Shown in pieces: positions 9,561 to 17,257 of a stretch of DNA of 32,306 bases. The position numbers were made by a program, and so were the translations under genes. The notes under the pieces were generated by a model. That model was not told the DNA's origin. It did no database searches and saw only the letters and a program-made list of their open reading frames with translations. This DNA is from a virus. The stretch covers positions 1 to 32,306 of the IMG/VR virus record IMGVR_UViG_3300027777_000090. One strand, written 5' to 3'. The stretch's first letter is position 1. Each line of letters opens with the position of its first letter.

Positions 9561-9808
9561 TATGAACTAGGACCGTTTATAATCTGTGTAAAGTCTCTAG
9601 CCCATTCCTGCCATTCGGTGTACAACTCTGGGTTAGGAACTGGATAGTTTGCAAATGTTGCTAATTGGGCTACTTGCGCGGCGGCTATCATCCACTCTTC
9701 TTCTGGGTACTGCCCCAGGGGTTCCTTGCCGTAGTACATTACTAGGTTACCGTTGTAATCTTCCCAACTCATGTACGCCGGTTCAAACGGAAAAAAATCT
9801 TGTATCAC
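9560..9808 (-). CDS. Small conserved phage protein (MSWEDYNGNL type), function unknown
   Basis: 82 residues with a recognisable core: SWEDYNGNLV..YYG near the N-terminus and TEWQEWARDF...NGPS at the end. I recall similar proteins next to gp10-like genes in many environmental phages, with no known function. The start is a GTG at 9808 that shares one base with the TAG stop of the gp10-like gene, so translation is probably coupled. It is aromatic and acidic with no membrane segment or signal peptide. Its stop codon runs into a hairpin terminator. A structural or assembly role in the neck or tail is inferred from position only. Confidence 0.75.
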   Translation of the reverse strand: MIQDFFPFEPAYMSWEDYNGNLVMYYGKEPLGQYPEEEWMIAAAQVAQLATFANYPVPNPELYTEWQEWARDFTQIINGPSS

Positions 9809-11958
9809 TACGGTCTTTCGTCACCAAATTCTGCGGTGATTAAATTACGACCCATCTCAAAGTTGCCATTTAAAGTATTAGATATGAACTGCAGTCTAAC
9901 CAATCTATGCTCAACTCGCAAGTCAATTTTACCCGTATCTTGCGTAAAAAAGTATGGGCCAGAATTTTCTTCATATTGACCACCAGCAAACTTACGACCT
10001 AGTATGGTTAAAGACATAATACCAGTTTGTATAAAGTTTGGCTCAACACGACGCAAGTGCATACGACGATTAATACCTTGCAGTGCATCTTGACTTGGAC
10101 TGCCTGTCAACCAGCTAATGTCGCTTGTTGTTATGCTAGAGTATACGGCAGTTTCACCATTAACGCTTATTTTATTTTGACCAAATTCATGCTGCCAAAT
10201 AGTATATCCACCATCTAGGCTATAAACCAATGTGCCAACAGAGGGAACACTGGTAAATGATGTTGTGGAGGTAATTAACGTAACACCAGGTGTACCAATA
10301 GTCGTGTTAAAGATATGGATACTAGATGCTATGATAAAGACTGGCGCGTTTTTATTATTACTAAATGAAAACGCATCACCGGGGCTAAGTAACGGTGTTT
10401 GATCGCCATCTAAATAAAATTGAGTGTTTTCGTCAATTGGATCTTCTGATGGGGGAGGCGTTATAATAGGCTGTGCGTTATGGAACAAGGGATCATAGTC
10501 CCACCCAGCCCAAATTGGTGTAGGGAAGATCTCTGTGGTGTATCCACATGAGCGTCTTGCGCCTTCTGCCTGACCAGCGTCATACCACAGCTTGTCTTTT
10601 ACGTTGTAAATAATTGCGTCGGTGCACTCGGTGTTAGTGCCACGGGGGTAAAAGAACCAGATCTCGTTGTAGCGTGGTATCTTAGTAGCCCACACCTTTT
10701 GACGCTGTTCGTAGTTTAAATTGTTAAATAAGTAGTTTACGTTCTTGTCATTTGGTAGTACTGCTACAGAGCCATTGTACAAGTAAAAACGGTCAACACC
10801 CATCCAAAAAGATGTGCCATCCATCTCAACGACTGAGCTAGACGACATAATAGATATTTGACTAGAGATAATATCATAGCGCCAATAAAGCGGTGCAGCG
10901 CCAGTAAACGATACACGTATCAAGCTGTCCGTTGCCCAAAATAGCCCCGATGGCGCATTAGTACCGCCACGTACAGTGGTTCCCTTTACAATCTTAGACG
11001 CTGCTACGTTTGTTTGGTTGGCTAGTGGGCCGTTCCAATCATAGAAGTTTCTGAGGCTGTACGCGGTCGATGACAGATCAACGTTGTTATTGGCTATATA
11101 CCCGTTTGATCCATACACAAAGATAAATGGGTATAGCACACAAATACCGCCGTCAACTGATACTGGCGTATACGTTGGGTTTTGCCCCATGCTGTCTGAT
11201 AAACCTGAAAATGTCCACTGATTACCAGAAACAGGTGTAATAGCACCAACTAATACTTGGCTCTTTACACCGTTATCAATGTTTGCTAAGTTTTTACCTG
11301 GGTGCGCAAATACGGATAGATTACCCCCCAATGGACTAAACTGTACGTCAAACTGCCACAGGTTTCGGTATGGACCATCTAACAAGTCTGGTTCAAACAC
11401 AGGCGCGTTATCAATGTATACGTAGTCTGGTGTCTCAGAAAAACTAGCCGTTAACGTTACCGTTGTATTTGGTGTGGTAAATGTGGAAGATTGTACCTCG
11501 TATACTGTAGCCGAATTTGTTTGATCAAATATAACCTTAACACCAGCTGTAAACGCTGACGTAGCATCACCAACAATATCAAAGTCTGGCGATGAATAGG
11601 ATGCTACAGGGACAGTAACTTGACCCGGTAATATGCTAACCGTAAAGGGTCCACTACCTGACCCAATGGTTGTACCGGTAGTGAACGCATCTAACCCGAA
11701 TGCGTTACCAGCAAAAATGTAGTTAACGCCTTGGTATGGTTGTGCAATCATGCCACGGTAGATACCGGTAAAGCTACTGAATAGCGTACGATATCCGCCT
11801 ATTTTCTTGGGATCACCACGCTGAAAACGGCACCATACACCATCAGTAAACTGATCGGCTTGAAATATAGTACCATCTCGTTTAATCCCTGGCGGGATAG
11901 CTAGGGAAAAAATCTGAGTATATTGCGTGGTATCTTGTGCAATATTATCAGCTGCCAT
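9808..11958 (-). CDS. P22 gp10-like packaged-DNA stabilisation / tail hub protein
   Basis: 716 residues. The N-terminal segment FTDGVWCRFQRGDPKKIGGY (about residues 37-56) matches the signature of the P22 gp10-like family, where a short 'R-F-x-x-G-x-P-x-K-x-G-G' block starts a beta-rich hub protein. In P22, gp10 closes the portal channel after packaging and links adaptor to needle and spikes. The rest is beta-rich with many Tyr/Phe/Trp and ends in a short strand-rich tail. It overlaps the fibre-like gene upstream and the 82-residue gene downstream by one base each. Family assignment rests on the N-terminal motif and on neighbouring adaptor genes. Confidence 0.72.
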   Translation of the reverse strand: MAADNIAQDTTQYTQIFSLAIPPGIKRDGTIFQADQFTDGVWCRFQRGDPKKIGGYRTLFSSFTGIYRGMIAQPYQGVNYIFAGNAFGLDAFTTGTTIGSGSGPFTVSILPGQVTVPVASYSSPDFDIVGDATSAFTAGVKVIFDQTNSATVYEVQSSTFTTPNTTVTLTASFSETPDYVYIDNAPVFEPDLLDGPYRNLWQFDVQFSPLGGNLSVFAHPGKNLANIDNGVKSQVLVGAITPVSGNQWTFSGLSDSMGQNPTYTPVSVDGGICVLYPFIFVYGSNGYIANNNVDLSSTAYSLRNFYDWNGPLANQTNVAASKIVKGTTVRGGTNAPSGLFWATDSLIRVSFTGAAPLYWRYDIISSQISIMSSSSVVEMDGTSFWMGVDRFYLYNGSVAVLPNDKNVNYLFNNLNYEQRQKVWATKIPRYNEIWFFYPRGTNTECTDAIIYNVKDKLWYDAGQAEGARRSCGYTTEIFPTPIWAGWDYDPLFHNAQPIITPPPSEDPIDENTQFYLDGDQTPLLSPGDAFSFSNNKNAPVFIIASSIHIFNTTIGTPGVTLITSTTSFTSVPSVGTLVYSLDGGYTIWQHEFGQNKISVNGETAVYSSITTSDISWLTGSPSQDALQGINRRMHLRRVEPNFIQTGIMSLTILGRKFAGGQYEENSGPYFFTQDTGKIDLRVEHRLVRLQFISNTLNGNFEMGRNLITAEFGDERP

Positions 11959-13226
11959 TAGAACTTCCCGCCTGATATTAACTGTGCGTTCAGTGTCGCC
12001 TTAACGTTAACATATGGTTGTAGTGCATTTGACCCATCAATGTCAATTAACTCTGTGCCATTGGCAGACAATCCTAGTACTCCAGTACCAGCTAAATACA
12101 TACCAGTGGAGGTATCACTATTAAACGAAAACGCTGGAGCAGCGGCTGTGCCATCTGCTGCGTAATAAACACCCGTTGTACCTTGGTTTAGCAAGAACAA
12201 GTTTGTTCCGTCACTAAGTACTGTAACAATCGCACCTGTTGGTATAGCTATCGGAGGCTGTGAGCTACCAGTAATCTGAAACGTTATGTCATAGCCCACT
12301 TGGTTTGTGTTATTAGACCAGACATAAATCTGGGTAATCGCAGGAAGGACTACGTTAAGTGTCTGTGTCCTAGTACCAGTTTGTGCAATGTATGTCTGGA
12401 TAATTGGGGCATACGATACTAAGTCTAGTGTGTTACCAGTGATAGCATCAACGTCAAACGTCTCAGCAGTAAACGCAGAACTTGATGGCGCTGTTAATCC
12501 AACGGTAATAAAACCGCCAGTTCCAATATCATAAAAAATAAAGCCAGAATCGCCTGGGTTTACTACAATAGAAGACACACCGTTAATCAACGCCGGTGAT
12601 ACGGGGATAATGCTTAGTGACCCACTACCAGCATTCCTAAAGCCAATGTACCATCCAGGGGATAGTGTGAAAATGTTTGGTAAGTTAAATGTTCCAGCAC
12701 CCGCACTCCACACAAATGTAGCGGCACGGCTTGCGTCGTTAACGACGGGAGTTGCTGTTATATCAACAATGTTCTGTGTCGTAGCTAACTTACCGCTAAC
12801 GGTAGTTAGTCCAGCGCCAGCCAGTGTTGCTGCGTCAGCAACTGATGTACCTGCGCCGAATGTTACATTTTGCCAAATACCAGCTTCAGTAGAGTTGTCG
12901 CTAAGGTATACATACTTAGCTAAACCAACAGCTAAAGTAAAAGACCCACCACCAGTAAAATCAGTAATAACAATATCATAGGCGCCTAAATTACGAAATA
13001 AAATATCAGCACCGACAGTACCTTGATTGCCTGCAGGTAACGCAATAGTTAAACTACCAGCAGTTGGGGTGCAGTCAATAATACGTGCTGCCGGCACTTG
13101 TGGTGGATTGACAGTAGCGGGCCAGTAAAGTTGCTGATCTGTACTAAACTCAAGGGCGAAATAGGATACATCTGTTGGGGTAACAACAGTGCCTGTAAAT
13201 GGGGATACGTAAACTGGAGTTGTCAT
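11958..13226 (-). CDS. Fibre-like structural protein in the neck cluster
   Basis: 422 residues, beta-rich, with few charged residues. Two segments look like internal repeats of a small sandwich domain: GTVGADILFRNLGAYDIVIT near 68-87 and a similar 'P-G-W-Y-I-G-F-R-N-A-G-S-G-S-L-S-I' pattern near 190. The C-terminal part has AFSFNSDTSTGMYLAGTGVL, a motif common near the end of phage tail-fibre proteins, followed by LSANGTELIDIDG. The ATG starts three bases after the adaptor gene's stop and the end overlaps the gp10-like gene by one base. A fibre or tail appendage attached to the neck is the best inference; receptor unknown. Confidence 0.68.
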   Translation of the reverse strand: MTTPVYVSPFTGTVVTPTDVSYFALEFSTDQQLYWPATVNPPQVPAARIIDCTPTAGSLTIALPAGNQGTVGADILFRNLGAYDIVITDFTGGGSFTLAVGLAKYVYLSDNSTEAGIWQNVTFGAGTSVADAATLAGAGLTTVSGKLATTQNIVDITATPVVNDASRAATFVWSAGAGTFNLPNIFTLSPGWYIGFRNAGSGSLSIIPVSPALINGVSSIVVNPGDSGFIFYDIGTGGFITVGLTAPSSSAFTAETFDVDAITGNTLDLVSYAPIIQTYIAQTGTRTQTLNVVLPAITQIYVWSNNTNQVGYDITFQITGSSQPPIAIPTGAIVTVLSDGTNLFLLNQGTTGVYYAADGTAAAPAFSFNSDTSTGMYLAGTGVLGLSANGTELIDIDGSNALQPYVNVKATLNAQLISGGKF

Positions 13227-13229
13227 GTT

Positions 13230-13844
13230 TTAAGGTTCCTGAACCGTAGTATTTCTATCAATGCGGCGAGAGTTATCTTCTTTTTTGAGCGCTGCAATTG
13301 AGTCTGTATAGTATTGTTTCCATACTGGCAACTTATCCAATGCCTTTAAGTAGCCCTGAGCTTGGAGTAATGCTCCGTATAGCATTGCCTGTGGTGCTAT
13401 TGCAGTCCACAGATTTTGTTGATTAGTTTCGTCTAACGGCTGAATCTCAGCATAATAAATAATTTCAACTGGGTATGATGTATCTGGTAACGGTGCAAAG
13501 TTCCAGTTGCTGTAGTCGTAGTCGGCGTAATACTTAGGTACACCAGCGGTAGATTCGGATAAGTACTGAGACACATAGTCTTGGCTACGCAACAGTATAG
13601 GCTGACCGTTTACCTTCATGCTGACCGTCTTGCGCCAGCGAGATGGTTTGTTAAGTACTGTCTGGTTCTCAGCTAAGTTGGTCTCCACCACGATCAACTG
13701 TAAAAACGTTTTAAGTTCTGCGGCGATTGACGACTCTGCAAGCGCAATTAAGTTAGGAATCTGCGCAATAAAGTCAGGGTCATTCCTTTCCATATATTGC
13801 TGGATATTAAGAACCAGCGAATTATAGTTCATTATTACGCTCAT
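13230..13844 (-). CDS. Head-tail adaptor-like protein (SU10-adaptor type)
   Basis: 204 residues. The N-terminal pattern 'YNSLVLNIQQYMERNDPDF...IPNLIALAESSIAAELK' is typical of phage head-tail adaptor proteins of the SU10-like group, which form a ring beneath the portal. The middle, around residues 95-140, has the short beta segments and aromatic residues expected for that fold, and the C-terminus is helical and basic. The first ATG at 13844 overlaps the upstream stop in an ATGA arrangement; a second ATG four codons later is an alternative start. The gene sits between a second adaptor-like gene and the gp10-like block, which agrees with a neck role. Confidence 0.68.
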   Translation of the reverse strand: MSVIMNYNSLVLNIQQYMERNDPDFIAQIPNLIALAESSIAAELKTFLQLIVVETNLAENQTVLNKPSRWRKTVSMKVNGQPILLRSQDYVSQYLSESTAGVPKYYADYDYSNWNFAPLPDTSYPVEIIYYAEIQPLDETNQQNLWTAIAPQAMLYGALLQAQGYLKALDKLPVWKQYYTDSIAALKKEDNSRRIDRNTTVQEP

Positions 13845-14908
13845 CTTGTGTAGTAACTTATATTAGGTTGGAAATAGATTGGTGACTTATCGCGGTCTTC
13901 TTCGCTTGCGTTAAGGAATAGTTTATTAGCCTGCAGCTCAAGGTACTGTATGCGAGGCATGTCAACGCCAGGTAACTGCATTGATAGCTTATGTGATAGT
14001 TGTGCCTGAATGCATGGCAGCCAACGATCTGGTACGTAGATCTGGTTCGTTAATGAACCAACGTCTTCCATCTGCTTTTCAACAACAAGCTGAAACATTT
14101 GGAAGTCGTTGTTTGGTACTGGCCATAGGTACATCGATGGCTCGATGGTCCTATCAAACCAGTACTGTAAAGAACGAACGGACGGGAATTGTTTGTTTGG
14201 TAGATTCCAGTAGTCGTCACGATTAAGTCGTGCCAATGGAATTACCTGTTGGCTGGTTGAGAATACAATTTGCCGAACTGCGAATGTGGGTGCTACTGTC
14301 TCACGTAAACGGTAGTATAAGTGATTTGGAGTAATGGCGATGTTGTAGTACGCCCACTCACGGTCTTTTAGTGTCGTCTCTGGTAACTGCTCTGACAACA
14401 CCCAGTTAATGCCATCATCACTGACTTCATACGCAAAGTTGTACGTGGTGGTAGTTCCAGTATCATTAAAGCCATTAAAGCCAACATAGAAGACTGGCTG
14501 TGCTTGTTGGTACTGTAGGCCTAAGTAATTCTTTTCTATTGTAGACTCGGCCACTAAGTTTAAGTTTTGCTCAAACGCTGCGGGGGCTAATGGGTTATCT
14601 AGTGGCAAGTACTCTGATGCCTGTGAGTTGATGATGTAGACCCAGTTAGACTCACGCACATCAATGACCGTACTTGGGAGGTATAATTGTTGTTGGGCCG
14701 TTAACGCACCGTACAACTGGTTCTCCAAGAGCCACAGGTTGACACCCATATTAGACAGATTTTGCAGGTTATAAAATAGCGCCTGCTTACCAGCGTCAAT
14801 GTACTCGGGCGTTATTTCTTCTGCCGTCTTGCCAGCATCACGAAACGCGTACGATATTAACTGGTCAACATTAATGGTTGTCTTGCCAGTGGTTCCACTA
14901 TAAGCCAT
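13841..14908 (-). CDS. Neck/adaptor-like virion protein
   Basis: 355 residues. The N-terminus (TTGKTTINVDQLISYAFRDAGK..EITPEYIDAGKQALFYNLQNL) has the helical character of phage neck adaptors. The middle (about 140-215) looks like an inserted beta domain: 'F-A-Y-E-V-S-D-D-G-I-N-W' followed by 'Y-Y-R-L-R-E' resembles a small discoidin- or fibre-like sandwich. The C-terminus returns to the adaptor style with 'PDRWLPCIQAQLSHKLSMQLPG'. It overlaps genes on both sides by 1 and 4 bases. I infer a structural neck ring or accessory; I cannot place it exactly, and the inserted beta domain may be surface exposed. Confidence 0.65.
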   Translation of the reverse strand: MAYSGTTGKTTINVDQLISYAFRDAGKTAEEITPEYIDAGKQALFYNLQNLSNMGVNLWLLENQLYGALTAQQQLYLPSTVIDVRESNWVYIINSQASEYLPLDNPLAPAAFEQNLNLVAESTIEKNYLGLQYQQAQPVFYVGFNGFNDTGTTTTYNFAYEVSDDGINWVLSEQLPETTLKDREWAYYNIAITPNHLYYRLRETVAPTFAVRQIVFSTSQQVIPLARLNRDDYWNLPNKQFPSVRSLQYWFDRTIEPSMYLWPVPNNDFQMFQLVVEKQMEDVGSLTNQIYVPDRWLPCIQAQLSHKLSMQLPGVDMPRIQYLELQANKLFLNASEEDRDKSPIYFQPNISYYTR

Positions 14909-15258
14909 TATTTTTTATTTCCGCGTTTTGTTTTTCCGCCTTTTTTAAGCAGTAACAAATTGCCACGTATTTGTGGAGGCGCCATTTTTCTTAATTTACC
15001 ATCGACAGGAGAAGTCATCATGTCAGTTGGTTTTCTATAAGGCATTTCCACTGGTTGCATAACAGTATTATCTGGAGCACCCATAGCCCGATTTAACTTA
15101 ATATCTGGTGTAGCTGGGCGTGGGGCTCTCTCAAACGCTGTAAGTCCAGTAGGATTTTTTTTCGCATAAGTTGCAAGGTCATCCATGGTAACATCGCCAC
15201 CGGCTTGATAGTGTTTACCTTCACAAGCCATCTTGGTGTTTTGTTTAAAATCTTTCAT
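14908..15258 (-). CDS. Small basic phage protein with xGG motifs
   Basis: 116 residues, strongly basic at the C-terminus (GGKTKRGNKK). Near the N-terminus it has HYQAGGDVTMDDLATYAKKN, one copy of an xGG motif that recurs in the 255-residue neighbour and in the 1912-residue protein. The middle is Pro/Met-rich (RPATPDIKLNRAMG...TVMQPVEMPYRKPTDMM). No domain is recognised. The ATG lies one base after the stop of the 55-residue gene and the TAATG end overlaps the adaptor gene. A DNA-associated or scaffold-like role inside the head is possible from its charge, but this is speculation. Confidence 0.7.
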   Translation of the reverse strand: MKDFKQNTKMACEGKHYQAGGDVTMDDLATYAKKNPTGLTAFERAPRPATPDIKLNRAMGAPDNTVMQPVEMPYRKPTDMMTSPVDGKLRKMAPPQIRGNLLLLKKGGKTKRGNKK

Positions 15259-15259
15259 A

Positions 15260-15427
15260 TTATCTACCCCGGCCAGCGGCTCGTTTAATTACTTTTTTAG
15301 GGAGGTTATTACTTGCAAAACCCGACTTAACAAATTCTTTGCCAACTTTTTTAGGAATTCCCAAAGTGCTTTTACCTTCGGCTGCAGCATACATGGCTCC
15401 TTGTTGTGCCTTAGATTTAATTGGCAT
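15260..15427 (-). CDS. 55-residue basic protein, SKAQQ-type small phage protein
   Basis: Read directly from the sequence: ATG at 15427, 55 codons, TAA at 15262-15260. The protein begins [18 protein letters not shown] and ends [12 protein letters not shown]. The SKAQQ start recalls small basic phage proteins such as the DUF3008 group; this is a resemblance only. It fills the gap between its two neighbours exactly, with two bases before and one base after, which supports it being real despite its size. It is rich in Lys and Ala with no membrane segment. Function unknown; its neighbours are also small and basic. Confidence 0.7.
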   Translation of the reverse strand: MPIKSKAQQGAMYAAAEGKSTLGIPKKVGKEFVKSGFASNNLPKKVIKRAAGRGR

Positions 15428-15429
15428 GA

Positions 15430-16197
15430 TTAGCAGCCCTTTTTAACTTTACCACCACGTTTTTGCATTGGCATACCAGTTGTATTACCCATGGTGTCAA
15501 CCGGAGCTGGTGCTGGTGCTGGTGCAGGTGCTGTTGGCTGTGCTGCGGCTATTGCGCCTTGTTGTGCTGCCATTGGAGCTCCTAAGCCACCTAAAAGCGC
15601 GGCTTGTTGTGCTGCTTTTTTCTTTGCAATCATGTCCATACGAGCCTGTGCAATACGGTTCTGTTCTGGTGTGCCCATTACATTGTTACGTAATGAGGTT
15701 CCAGCGTCACGTATTGGATCCAAGAGTGCATTAGCATCTGCCATTGGGCCACTCATACCACCGTCAGCCATTTTTTTAACTGATTTGCCGCCGCAAAATT
15801 TAGCGGGTGTATTTGCTGGTTTAACAGCGGGGGCGCTTGCTGCAGTTGCCTTGGTTGGCGTGATTTGTTTTACTGCTTTAATAGCATCTAAGTCACCAGA
15901 TTTTTTCTTGGCTTCGTATACGTTAGTTACGTTGCCACCGGCTTTGTATTTTTTAACGGTTCCGCAGTCTTTCTTAGCACGGCCGCCCTTACGTAATTTG
16001 GATAGGTCAGTCTTTTCACCAGGATGCTCTTGTTTGTCATGCATGCCGATTGCTTTTTTAACAACGGCTTTGTCTTGGGCCATGTCAGCTTTTTCTTCAG
16101 TCTTGCGCTCGCGTTTTTCGTAGTTAGCGATTTGTTTTTGTACTGAGCCGCCTTCTTTAAAGTGCTGCATCTTAGGTAGTTTAGTAAAGCCTTCCAT
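15430..16197 (-). CDS. Lys-rich protein with five or six xGG motifs
   Basis: 255 residues, very rich in Lys, Ala and Met. It carries repeated short blocks of one aromatic or aliphatic residue, two residues, then Gly-Gly: [40 protein letters not shown] and MQKRGGKV. Residues about 20-60 are a charged helix, and residues about 215-235 are an Ala/Pro linker. It has three Cys, each next to or near Gly/Lys, the last being the final residue. The gene starts at an ATG (16197) after an AGGAAT ribosome site and is the first after candidate promoter B. No enzyme motif is seen; a structural or DNA-binding virion role is possible. Confidence 0.72.
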   Translation of the reverse strand: MEGFTKLPKMQHFKEGGSVQKQIANYEKRERKTEEKADMAQDKAVVKKAIGMHDKQEHPGEKTDLSKLRKGGRAKKDCGTVKKYKAGGNVTNVYEAKKKSGDLDAIKAVKQITPTKATAASAPAVKPANTPAKFCGGKSVKKMADGGMSGPMADANALLDPIRDAGTSLRNNVMGTPEQNRIAQARMDMIAKKKAAQQAALLGGLGAPMAAQQGAIAAAQPTAPAPAPAPAPVDTMGNTTGMPMQKRGGKVKKGC

Positions 16198-16278
16198 GGT
16201 AATTCCTCGAGGTTAAATTGTTGATTGGATTGATCAGATCCTATATACATTAATGCATAAAATCAGGCATTTACGCCC
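16198..16278 (-). promoter_or_regulatory. Candidate phage promoter element B
   Basis: The gap between the lysozyme and the Lys-rich gene holds one copy of the composite element. On the minus strand it has GGGCG (16278-16274), 16 bases, TGCATTAAT (16257-16249), three bases and TATAGGA (16245-16239). About 40 bases of leader follow, ending with an AGGAAT ribosome site before ATG 16197. The GGGC block can also pair with a following GCCT and is followed by GATTTT, so a weak terminator may overlap. It does not match a consensus sigma-70 promoter. Promoter function is inferred from conservation and position. Confidence 0.6.
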
Positions 16279-16799
16279 TAGATTCCAGTTAAAAACAATG
16301 CTCTTTCGCGTTTGCGGCGGTTTTCTAATACCGCTGGTTTGTTCCACATCAGTATTGCGTCAGCCGCGCCCGTGTAGTCATTTACGTTGAGCCGCTTTAC
16401 TACGGTAGACTTCTTAAACTGAGTCTCTCCTATGTTGAAGCAGAGGCTGTATAGGGCGTCGTATTGAGGTTGTGTTAGGGGTACCCTTACCGAGTTGGCT
16501 ACGGCCTCGTCACACCACTTTAAATCGCTTTCTAGGAGCTTATCTACGTCTTCCTGAGTAAGCGTGGCCTTCATTAGGTGTGGCTCGTTGGATTTGATGA
16601 GATGGCCTACGCCAATCGTCCATAGTCCCTTGCTGTCCTGGTACGCCTTGTATCTGACACCCTCTTCCTTGGTTATAAAGGATAGAGTCGACTTGGCTAT
16701 TGCCATGATGTTCTCTTCTATGTGTGTATATTTATCGGTTAGGTGGATGGCCGCAAATATGCCTACCACCCACAACAACGCCACAATTGATCTGTTCAT
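16278..16799 (-). CDS. Signal-anchored T4-type lysozyme (endolysin, GH24)
   Basis: 173 residues. The catalytic pattern of phage T4 lysozyme is intact: E46-G in KEEGVRYKAY, D55 in YQDSKG and T61 in WTIGVGH, with the same spacing as E11, D20 and T26 in T4. The enzyme cleaves the glycan bond of peptidoglycan. Residues 5-20 are a hydrophobic N-terminal segment with Gly and Ala, like a signal-arrest-release (SAR) anchor, so export may use the host Sec system and release on membrane depolarisation. The ATG at 16799 has a good AAGGAG site. A second in-frame ATG at residue 32 (16706) could make a form without the anchor. It follows the spanin genes. Confidence 0.9.
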   Translation of the reverse strand: MNRSIVALLWVVGIFAAIHLTDKYTHIEENIMAIAKSTLSFITKEEGVRYKAYQDSKGLWTIGVGHLIKSNEPHLMKATLTQEDVDKLLESDLKWCDEAVANSVRVPLTQPQYDALYSLCFNIGETQFKKSTVVKRLNVNDYTGAADAILMWNKPAVLENRRKRERALFLTGI

Positions 16800-16840
16800 A
16801 AATACTCCTTATTCCAAACCACTGGATTGGGGATTATATA

Positions 16841-17257
16841 CTACTTGGCTACTTGGTCGTATTGGTTGTAGCAGGCTTGGAGGGCTGTCCTGATGATGTC
16901 GGCTCTGGCAGCTTCCCGGATAAGAAACTCTGCATCATCGGCGTAAAGGGTTGCCCCAGTGCCACTTTGTCCATTGCTGGTAATCGTTGCTGGCCGGCTG
17001 GGGCGCTTGCGCAACTCGCTAATAGCGTCAAACAGCTTAGAGTTAATAGCAGCGATCTGTTCATCTTTGTTTTTCCTTATTGCGTCTGTGGCAGTCTGGT
17101 TGGCTTGTTCTTGCTTGCGTGTCGTCTCAGCCTGCTCTTGTTTGTATTGGTTGAAGTTTGACTTTTCCCACTTATAGCCAAGTGTAGTACCACTGGCAAA
17201 CGATATAACAATCGCCGCAATAGCTCCGTACAAAATAAATGGGTTTAATCCAAACAT
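16841..17257 (-). CDS. Inner-membrane spanin (Rz-like)
   Basis: 138 residues. One N-terminal membrane segment (about 8-25, rich in Ile and Ala), then a charged, Gln-rich coiled coil (about 30-80) and a C-terminal region ending ALQACYNQYDQV, which resembles the end of Rz proteins. It would sit in the inner membrane with its coiled coil in the periplasm, pairing with the nested lipoprotein. The ATG at 17257 overlaps the upstream gene's stop by one base. The lysozyme gene follows 41 bases after its stop. Confidence 0.85.
   Translation of the reverse strand: MFGLNPFILYGAIAAIVISFASGTTLGYKWEKSNFNQYKQEQAETTRKQEQANQTATDAIRKNKDEQIAAINSKLFDAISELRKRPSRPATITSNGQSGTGATLYADDAEFLIREAARADIIRTALQACYNQYDQVAK
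16849..17064 (-). CDS. Outer-membrane spanin lipoprotein (Rz1-like), nested in i-spanin gene
   Basis: 71 residues, encoded entirely inside the i-spanin gene in another reading frame, as in phage lambda. The N-terminus MNRSLLLTLSCLTLLASC is a lipoprotein signal with lipobox LASC; Cys18 would be lipidated and anchored in the outer membrane. The rest is short, Pro/Ser/Thr-rich and without hydrophobic segments, as in other o-spanins. An AAGGA site lies upstream of ATG 17064. Together with the i-spanin it would fuse inner and outer membranes in the last step of lysis of a Gram-negative host. Confidence 0.85.
   Translation of the reverse strand: MNRSLLLTLSCLTLLASCASAPAGQQRLPAMDKVALGQPFTPMMQSFLSGKLPEPTSSGQPSKPATTNTTK

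Noticed and set aside
15491-16123. Plus-strand ORF of 210 residues, Ala/Leu-rich
   Set aside because: Exact antisense of the Lys-rich protein; all surrounding genes are on the minus strand and its apparent hydrophobicity is a mirror effect of Lys/Ala codons.
15927-16250. 107-residue minus-strand ORF over the Lys-rich gene and promoter B
   Set aside because: Overlaps a better gene with a ribosome site and repeats, and has no family resemblance.
16814-16830. Imperfect palindrome CCAAACCACTGGATTGG as operator
   Set aside because: Single copy with a central mismatch, loop of one base, and no regulator gene in the window; too weak to list as a feature.
16800-16840. TATAAT-like box upstream of lysozyme as promoter
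   Set aside because: No -35 box at a proper distance and the gene is well placed for read-through from the spanin genes.
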